Of a DNA stretch of 64,000 nucleotides, positions 57,047 to 64,000 are shown piece after piece. The position numbers and the translations under genes were made by a program. The DNA lies in NCBI GenBank assembly GCA_021521415.1, contig JAIQDT010000669.1, positions 620,001-684,000 of the forward strand. Reading direction: 5' to 3'. How positions within the stretch are numbered: the stretch's first letter is position 1; every line of letters begins with the position of its first letter. This DNA is from Bidens hawaiensis (Eukaryota > Streptophyta > Magnoliopsida > Asterales > Asteraceae). A model generated the notes under the pieces. That model was not told where the DNA came from. It did no database searches and saw only the letters and a list, made by a program, of their open reading frames with translations.

Positions 57047-59365
57047 ATGAAGAAATATTATCAAAGTGAACCATCGAACCTTGGATCATCATCTTCAAGT
57101 AGTAAACCATTAAAAATAAATTTGGATGATCTACCATGGGATCCTTCCGAAAGGCAACCAATTTCATCTTATCACCCAAGTCAAAAAGATGAAATTAGAC
57201 GGACATATCTACTTAGAGGTCCATGTCAACCAACCGGGCATGATTGTCCTCTAACAAATTTTAGTGATAAATTAAGACGCTTTAATGAGGAATGGTACAC
57301 TAGTGAATTTGGAAATTGGTTGGAATATAGTGTCAAAGCGGATAAAGTGTATTGTTTGCATTGTTACTTGTTTAAGGAAAGTGGACAAAATGATGCATTT
57401 CTAAGTGAAGGATTGCGATGTTGGAATAGGTGTCGGGAGAAATTTAGCAATCATGTTGGAAAAATTAATAGTTTTCACAACAAAGCACGTAAAAAGGGGA
57501 AAGACTTACTTAACCAAGCTCAGTCTATACCTGTGGCCATTGATAAGGGAACAGATCTACATAAAAAACAATATAGAATCCGATTACATGCTTCGGCTAG
57601 ACTTACCAAAGCATTGTTGAATGGTTCATTAGCTTTTCGTGGTCATGATGAGTCTGAAGAATCTCTTTACAGGGGAAATTTTATTGAGTTCTTAAAAGTG
57701 TTTGGAGAACTAAGTGAAGAAATTGGTAAGGTTATATTGGGTAATGCTCCCGGGAATAATCAAATGACGTCTCCATCAATCCAGAAAGAACTTTGTAATT
57801 GTTTTGCAGAAGAAGTATTAAAGAGGATATTTGAAGAACTTAATGATGATGTCTTTTCCATATTAGTTGATGAATCGAGAGATATTTCTAAAAAAGAACA
57901 AATGGCCGTGGTTTTAAGATATGTTGATAAATTAGGATTTGTGAAGGAGCGATTTATTGGCCTTGTTCATGTTATGGAAACAACCACGTTATCTCTTAAA
58001 GCTGCAATTGATGACCTATTTGCTCGCCACAACTTGAGTATTGGTAGAGTAAGAGGCCAAGGATATGACGGTGCAAGCAACATGTCCGGTGAGTTTAATG
58101 GTTTGAAAGCTTTAATTTTGAAAGAAAATTCTTCGGCATATTATGTTCATTGTTTTGCTCACCAACTTCAACTTGTTGTTGCGGGCCTTGCAACCAAACA
58201 TTATGAGATTTACAGACTTTATAAAGAATTATCAAATTTAGTAAATGTTGTTGGTGGATCTTGTAAAAGAATATATTTGTTAAGAGAAAGTCAAAGAGAA
58301 AGTTTGGGATTGAATTCGGAAGTTGAAACCGGAAGTGGAAAGAATCAAGAATTGTCACTTGCAAGAGCTGGGGATACACGTTGGAGTTCTCATGAAAAAA
58401 CAATTCTCCGTTTGCTTACTTTATATCCTAGTGTTATTGACGTGCTTGAATATATAGAAAAATCGGGAGAGTTTTCAAATTACCAAAATAAATCACGTGG
58501 GCTTCAAGAATTCATAAAAACTTTTAATTTTGTATTTTATTTATATTTGATGAAATACATCTTGGGTGTTACTAACACATTGTGTCAAACGCTTCAAAGA
58601 AAAGATCAATATATGTTGAATGCAGTTAAGCTAGTTAAGTTAACTGATGAAGGCCTAAAAAGGTATCGACTTGAAGGTTTTGACTCACTTTTGGAAGATG
58701 TCACATCCTTTTGTGAAAAATATGAAATTGAAGTGGTTGATATGGAAGCCGAGTATGTTGACCCGAGATTTAAAAGAAAGAAGACCGGTATCACCAATCG
58801 TCATCATTATGTGGTTAATAATTTCAACACGGTTCTCGATATGCAAATTCAAGAGCTTGGAAGCCGCTTTAATGAGGTAACCACTAAATTGCTTACTAAT
58901 ATGAGTTCTTTGAGCCCGTCTTGTAATTTTAGTGCCTTTAGTAAAGTAAACTTGATAAACTTGGCCGAGATGTATCCATGTGATTTTGATTTTGATGAAA
59001 AGGATAAGCTTGTATATGAACTTGGCCACTACATTACTAACGTGAAAGAAGATAAGCAGTTTTCCAACTTGAGTGGCTTAGGTGATCTTGCTAAAATGAT
59101 GGTGAAAACAAGATTACACATTGATTATCCGTTAGTGTATCGTTTAATAAAGTTATCATTGGTTTTGCCGGTTGCAACAGCAAGTGTTGAAAGATGTTTT
59201 TCTTCAATGAAGAATGTGAAAACGGATTTGCGTAATAGGATGGGTGATGAATACATGAACGATTCTTGCATTTGTTACATTGAAAGGGAATTCCTCCAAC
59301 AAGTTTCGGTTGAAGAAGTAATGCAACGATTTCAAAAGATGAAGACTCGTAGGGAACAACTATAA
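57047..59365 (+). CDS. hAT-superfamily transposase (TTF/DUF4371, ZMYM1-like)
   Basis: An uninterrupted frame of 772 codons from the ATG at 57047. The frame is open upstream to 56987, but that extension runs through a 12-G homopolymer, so I take the second ATG. Order: Ser-rich N terminus, TTF-type zinc finger (about residues 90-140, with VYCLHCYLFKE), DUF4371-like catalytic region starting at SILVDESRDISKKEQ, then GYDGASNMSG and VHCFAHQLQLV. It closes with the hAT dimerisation region (PVATASVERCFSSMKNVKTDLRNRM) that carries the catalytic Glu. It would cut and paste hAT elements with 8-bp duplications. The gene looks intact, which is unusual, but its left TIR is missing, so this copy cannot move itself. 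It could still act in trans. Confidence 0.92.
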   Translation: MKKYYQSEPSNLGSSSSSSKPLKINLDDLPWDPSERQPISSYHPSQKDEIRRTYLLRGPCQPTGHDCPLTNFSDKLRRFNEEWYTSEFGNWLEYSVKADKVYCLHCYLFKESGQNDAFLSEGLRCWNRCREKFSNHVGKINSFHNKARKKGKDLLNQAQSIPVAIDKGTDLHKKQYRIRLHASARLTKALLNGSLAFRGHDESEESLYRGNFIEFLKVFGELSEEIGKVILGNAPGNNQMTSPSIQKELCNCFAEEVLKRIFEELNDDVFSILVDESRDISKKEQMAVVLRYVDKLGFVKERFIGLVHVMETTTLSLKAAIDDLFARHNLSIGRVRGQGYDGASNMSGEFNGLKALILKENSSAYYVHCFAHQLQLVVAGLATKHYEIYRLYKELSNLVNVVGGSCKRIYLLRESQRESLGLNSEVETGSGKNQELSLARAGDTRWSSHEKTILRLLTLYPSVIDVLEYIEKSGEFSNYQNKSRGLQEFIKTFNFVFYLYLMKYILGVTNTLCQTLQRKDQYMLNAVKLVKLTDEGLKRYRLEGFDSLLEDVTSFCEKYEIEVVDMEAEYVDPRFKRKKTGITNRHHYVVNNFNTVLDMQIQELGSRFNEVTTKLLTNMSSLSPSCNFSAFSKVNLINLAEMYPCDFDFDEKDKLVYELGHYITNVKEDKQFSNLSGLGDLAKMMVKTRLHIDYPLVYRLIKLSLVLPVATASVERCFSSMKNVKTDLRNRMGDEYMNDSCICYIEREFLQQVSVEEVMQRFQKMKTRREQL

Positions 59366-59541
59366 GCATTTTTTTTAATTCATAAAGACTATTGTATTGA
59401 TATTATGTGTTTTTTAATTTCTAATGACGGTGTCTCTTTTATTATTTTATCGTATTTTTATTATGAACCGACCCGAACCTCAAACCGACCCGGATTTTTA
59501 TATACCCGACTCGGTGAAATTGAAACATATAAAAGTAGTGC

Positions 59542-59574
59542 ACCACCCAAAAAAAATTCCTGGATCCGCCACTG
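59542..59574 (-). repeat. Right TIR of the hAT element
   Basis: On the minus strand it starts CAGTGGCGGATCCAGGAAT, a typical hAT terminus. It directly abuts the resumed LTR sequence at 59575. Confidence 0.85.
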
Positions 59575-59941
59575 TATATATCCATACATATATACTTTTA
59601 TAAGTTTATAACTTATAACTTATAAAACCTATTATATGTTAAGAGACATGCTTGGTTATTATTATTCACATATTGTTATTTAACCAACTTAAATAACACT
59701 ATGTATTGTTCTTTCATAAAACATAAATCATCCATATGATTTGTTTATTACACAAGTACATTTTATTTAGAAACCCCTTTCCAAATAACTCAAGTGTTAA
59801 TATTCATTTGTTATGATCACATCATATATGAACGAATATTATCGGTGTTTGTCTAGCTTGTTATTGGGTATGACCCGACTTGGATCATAACGTACTAGCC
59901 ACATCAATTTAATATGTCTCTTGGGCAGACCGAGTCCAACA
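59575..59941 (-). repeat. Copia LTR, right copy, second segment
   Basis: It aligns to 48373-48739 with about three differences. The LTR bases equivalent to 48303-48372 (70 bp) are missing, so the insertion was accompanied by a deletion. Confidence 0.95.
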
Positions 59942-61429
59942 AGTACGACATAAAAAAACCTGAAATCTTTATAATAATTAAGATTTTGATAAACGCAATA
60001 AATTCCCTTTATATTTAGACGTGACTATTTCATCAATCTATATAAATTTGGAAGTGTACACAATCAAGGGAAAAAAACAATAAAATAAGTGCGTATGAAT
60101 AGGGTATAGATTTAGACGTAGAATCGAATGTGTGAGGTTTTTAAAATATAAATAAAGTTGAGAGGAAACAATGTTTTTAAATTAGTTAAACTATATAGAC
60201 AGAGATAGAGATTCATACGAAGATGCTCTTAGTTTGCAACTTAACACAACCATTGAAAAATTAAGTAGATCAGGTAAAATATGATGTGATGACTTGGTTG
60301 TTACTTGTGATGGAATGTTAGAATTATAATGATAAAGCTATAATTTTGGACTAAAGTAAACTATTTATTATAAGTAAACTATATATAAGATATTGTCTTT
60401 TGTGATGTGTTACATGATGCTAGTTCCTTAGGCATTTGGTTATGAGAATGGGTCAATGGTGTGGTCATTTGTTTAATCACCATCTTCATTAATCCATCCA
60501 AACCGACCATAGCATGGTCAAACAACGGCGTTGACAATTTCTATGGCCCAGGTCATTTGATTCGTCATCTTGTACGTAGTTCCCTTTTGTCCGGCCATTA
60601 GCAACCAAGACTTTCGTCTGCCTCCAAAACAATAATGTGCTTGATATTATTATTATTATTATTATTAAACTCACTAGTTTAAAGTATTTTACATGTTTTA
60701 ATATAATCTTCTATATATATTTATATGAATAGGGAATGTCTATCAAATATGTGTCATTCTATTGTTGCTATTTACCCTTTAAGTCACTAGATTGCTTGAT
60801 TTTTTATTTAAAGTTTCTTATATGTTTGACCTGAATTCGTATGTATGTGTCTCACCAAACTCGTATAATCCTTAAATAAGTGATTTTACATCTCATTTAT
60901 TTGTGAAAACATTTCATTATCAAACAATAATTTTTGTGGGTCATAGGACTCACCAAATCCAGGTAGCTTTTAAACGGGTTATAACATCTTATTTATTTGT
61001 GAAATAACTTCTTAACCATCAAACAATAATTTAGGGCTTCTTAAACGGATTATAACATCTTATTTATTCATGAAATTTCACGTGTTAGCATCACCCACTA
61101 CCCTTATTTGTCGCCACCACAATTGTCGTTGCATGCTTCACCCACCACCACCGTCACTATACCATCACGACGCCGATGTTACCATCAATGCCGCAACATC
61201 ACCCTATGCCATCATGTAACAATCTTAAAAGTAGAACTCGTCTAAAAAGATTAATATGGTGGGTGAGAGAACTCATTTAGTCTATAAACCTCACATACGT
61301 TGTTGATACAATCGATGTGAGACACGCCACATATCTTGCAATAGTTTCAAAATCCATAACATGCATGACTTGACTCCATCTGTCCGTATTTAGACTTACA
61401 CAACTTGCTTAATTTTAACATTCATTTTA
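59942..61429. other. Intergenic, no gene recognised
   Basis: AT-rich, with a short ATT tract at about 60645-60667. Two diverged copies of a segment (TTATAACATCTTATTTATT(T/C)(G/A)TGAAAT) lie near 60980 and 61050. The small frame at 60489-60674 is not supported. Confidence 0.5.
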
Positions 61430-62305
61430 GGATTATTTGATTAAAATAATCTCACCTTTAATGAGTTGGTCAATAATAATCTCGCCTGAATTATTTCCCT
61501 ATGGCAGTCCCATTTTTTCCATGTTTTTTGTTTTATGATTCGTCGTTAAAAATAATTAACGGGGTTAGTTTTTGGCTGATGTGGCTTGATGAGTTGGCAT
61601 TTAAAAATCCTACATGACATTTTTTTCTTTCTTTCTAGGCATTTAAAAATCCTACTCACTTCACCTTAACTTTGTCGGACCTGCACCGACGAAAACCCAA
61701 TGAAATCACCGGAGATTTTTCCGTCACCATTTTTAGCTCAGCCGCCAAGAAACAACGGCGGCGTACGGCGGGTTTCATCGTCGTTCTCCACGCTTTCGAC
61801 GCCTTCATCTTCTACTCCGGCGCCGTCGCTGCGTGCTTCTCGTCTGGACTTTATTAACTTTTTCAAACCCTAAAACACCCACAACACCTCATTATGAAAC
61901 ACCTGCATCTGATCCTAAATCCTCGGTTTCCGTCACGGACAATGTTTTTGTCGACGATTTTACCGGATGTTTGAAACAACACCCTTCATTCAGGTCGGGT
62001 TCCGAAGAACGGGTGGTATCCAGATGTGGAATTAGGGCTCCAATCGATCATTTGGGGGTTAAATGGGTGAGAGATTCCACGTAATTTGCCTAGAAAGGAA
62101 AAAAAATGTCATGTGGGATTTTTAAATGCCAACTCATATAGCCACATCAGCAAAAAGTTAACCTCGTTAATTATTTTTAACGGGGGATCATAAAACAAAA
62201 AACAAGGAAAATGTGGGACTGCCAGAGAGAAATAATTCAGATTGGATTATTATTGACCAACTCATTAAAGGTGGGATTATTTTAATCCAATAATCCTTCA
62301 TTGTA
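61421..62305. mobile_element. Mutator-like element with about 210-bp TIRs, Pack-MULE candidate
   Basis: The element at 61430-62296 (867 bp). Left arm 61430-61641 and right arm 62087-62296 are inverted copies of about 90 percent identity by eye, starting GGATTATT(T/G)GATTAAAATAATC. Flanks are TTCATTTTA (61421-61429) and TTCATTGTA (62297-62305), a 9-bp duplication with one mismatch. The 445-bp interior is clearly GC-richer than its surroundings and holds two overlapping short frames (61672-61857 and 61833-62084). It shows no transposase, so captured host sequence is the natural reading. I could not identify the donor gene. Confidence 0.82.
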
Positions 62306-63640
62306 TATATTTAATACTAGTTTTTATCCCCCGTATTACTGGGGTTGTTTTATATTGTTTGTTTTAATATTTATTTATTTTTTTATTGTATGAAAGTTAA
62401 TAATATACGTATGGTTTGATAATAAATTGTTTCACAAATAAATGAGATGTTATAACCCGGTTTAAAAGCTATATGGTTTTGATGAAACCCAAGACCCGTT
62501 TATTTTTTTTACCATGAAATTGGTTTTTTAATTATAAATAATATTTATGAATGTTAATAATATACTTATGGTTTGATGAGACACAAGACCCGTTTATTTT
62601 TTTTACTATCAAATTGGTTTTTTAATTTAAATAATATATATATATTTTTTTAAAATAAATAAGATATTATTTTTTCTTATATCCTATTTTATAGGATTTT
62701 TACATAAATAATTTGGTGAGAATAATTTTTAATTTAATGAGTGTTATAGCCCATTTAAGGAATATCTGGGTTTGGTAAAACCCATACCCATGAATTCGGG
62801 TCAAATGCAAGAGAAGGCTCCATTTAAAAATCAAGCAAATCTGGTAACTCCAAAAAAAGGGGGAGCGACCATATCGCGACACGTAGGATTTTTATGTTTT
62901 TCGTTTATATATATTATAGATAGATTTAATTGTAACATTCTTCCGGGACTGTTTGAAGGAGTAAAGTCTGATACAATAAAATAACAGTACGTATTTTGAA
63001 CCTAGCATTCTTATTCAATTTTATACGAATTAAAAGGCCGGTCGTAATCAATTTAATACGAATGCCCACAGTTTGTACACTAAAAAGTCATTTAAATTTG
63101 AACTTTCATAGATTTGCTATAATATATATATCAACCACATATAGTTTTTTTTATTCTTTTATCTAATGATGGCAAGTATTATATGAAAAAGAGCATTTTT
63201 TTAAAAACAACAAATATTATAACACCCTGGTTTCGTATAACAGGCCATTTAATCTCACCTTCAATAGTACTCAACCCGAAAGCTCGCAAATCTCCTTTTC
63301 CCCGTCTTTGAACACACGTGGAGTCGTGGAGACATATTTTTCATCATGTCTTCTCACTGCGTCTCTTTCACATCAGCCTAGCGATTCTCACAGACGCCGG
63401 GATTGAAGATGGTCTAATAAGAAAAAAAGCACACATTCATATTAGCTAACGTTTACATGACACTACTTTTATGAAAGATGTGTCCATTCATATACACTTT
63501 ATAGTTTATATTGTAATGTTGAAACTAATTATAAAATATATAGGTAAACCATAGATATTAAAAAGAGACATCCCACCTTAAGGTGTTCTGATGGCCAGAT
63601 TAAGTTGAGCATATACAGATCACTAGAGCAGCAGCGGCAG
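62306..63640. other. Intergenic with a short tandem duplication
   Basis: No gene. 62471-62535 and 62565-62630 are tandem copies sharing AAGACCCGTTTATTTTTTTTAC and AAATTGGTTTTTTAATT. TTTTTATCCCCCGTATTACTGGGG near 62320 is an inverted-repeat word that may mark another transposon end. Confidence 0.5.
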
Positions 63641-64000
63641 CTAGGAGTGTAAATGAGCTGAGCCTCTCATGAGCTACTCAAGATCAGCCTGTGCTAAAAG
63701 CTCAAATCAGCGAAGTTTTAACAAGCCCAAACCTGAAAACAGGCTCGTTTAATAAACAAGCCCGGGCTTGAGCTTCACTTATCGAGTTCAGTTGGCTTGC
63801 GGGCCTAAACAAGACTGTGAATTATACAATTTTAATATAATATAATACATATAATTATATATTTGTCAATACCATATATTGAAATATTATTAAACAGCTA
63901 TATAATATATTTTACGTGATATATCAATTTTAATTACAAAATATATTAAAAATAAAAAGTAATGAACAAGCTGAGCTCGAGAGCCTAAACGAGCATGTGA
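63641..64000. repeat. GAGC-rich hAT-like MITE copy, cut by window end
   Basis: Starts TAGGAGTGTAAATGAGCTGAGC. It contains GAGCTACTCAAGATCAGC, AGGCTCGTTTAATAAACAAG and a GAGCTCGAGAGCC word at the end. Closest relative here is 3440-3812. The right end lies beyond the window. Confidence 0.65.

Larger units (their letters stand above)
47802..59946 (-). mobile_element. Ty1/copia LTR retrotransposon with nested insertion
   Basis: The element spans 47807-59941 with flanks AGTAT (47802-47806) and AGTAC (59942-59946), a 5-bp target duplication with one mismatch. Both LTRs begin TGTTGG and end CCAACA. The coding frame runs on the minus strand in copia order (gag, protease, integrase, reverse transcriptase, RNase H). 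So the left LTR is the 3' LTR, and the right LTR, interrupted at 55496-59574, is the 5' LTR. By eye the LTR pair differs at about five positions over the roughly 860 bases that align, indicating a young insertion. Two internal stops make this copy non-autonomous. 48740-49515 and 53524-54998 are the non-coding internal flanks. Confidence 0.93.

Noticed and set aside
1..64000. CRISPR array, prokaryotic operon or phage-like system
   Set aside because: The tandem repeats seen have no spacer-repeat organisation, genes have introns and plant promoters, and no cas- or phage-type proteins occur.

Overview
This is a plant nuclear window, almost certainly from a eudicot. It is AT-rich, its genes have spliced GT-AG introns, and about a dozen ordinary plant genes or gene fragments sit among dense transposon debris. 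The mix of hAT, Tourist and Mutator MITEs and the ABI4, ALG11 and PP2C protein sequences would fit Asteraceae, but that placement is an inference. No viral, bacterial or CRISPR-type system is visible. The most unusual material is in the mobile elements.

Layout, left to right. 1-581 is the 3' end of a BAHD acyltransferase relic. 3816-4664 is the C-terminal part of a reverse-transcriptase-like protein with a zinc knuckle and a possible restriction-like endonuclease. 7051-8004 is an ABI4-type AP2 regulator with a fresh SINE just upstream. 15838-16299 is an ATL RING-H2 ubiquitin ligase. 20062-20255 is the 25-residue ribosomal protein eL41, split by an intron. 23573-24280 (minus) is a subgroup-22 R2R3-MYB. 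26666-28335 (minus) is a conserved single-pass membrane protein with a likely 14-codon first exon. 29726-33427 (minus) is a complete seven-exon ALG11 mannosyltransferase. 36031-38790 (minus) is a truncated clathrin heavy chain relic. 42081-43451 (minus) is a clade-B (AP2C-type) PP2C phosphatase with an apparent one-base homopolymer frameshift.

47807-59941 is one nested mobile-element complex. A Ty1/copia retrotransposon lies on the minus strand. Its two LTRs are nearly identical, its polyprotein frame carries two internal stops, and its PBS and PPT are recognisable. Its right-hand LTR is split by a 4.1-kb insertion. That insertion holds a hAT transposase gene with a 3' TIR, fused on the left to the 3' end of a second retrotransposon whose LTR carries five 26-bp palindromic units.

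61430-62296 is a Mutator-like element with about 210-bp TIRs and a GC-richer, non-transposase interior, so it is a Pack-MULE candidate. Several further MITEs are defined by TSD and TIR: 6756-6884 SINE; 10278-10533, 19108-19520 and 41616-41808 Tourist-like; 22513-22759, 27653-28048 and 39717-40274 hAT; 33830-34426 Mutator.

The host genes do not form a pathway. ABI4, MYB, PP2C and ATL are all families often linked to ABA or stress signalling, but their proximity is probably coincidence. All exon boundaries were read by eye from splice signals and frame continuity.
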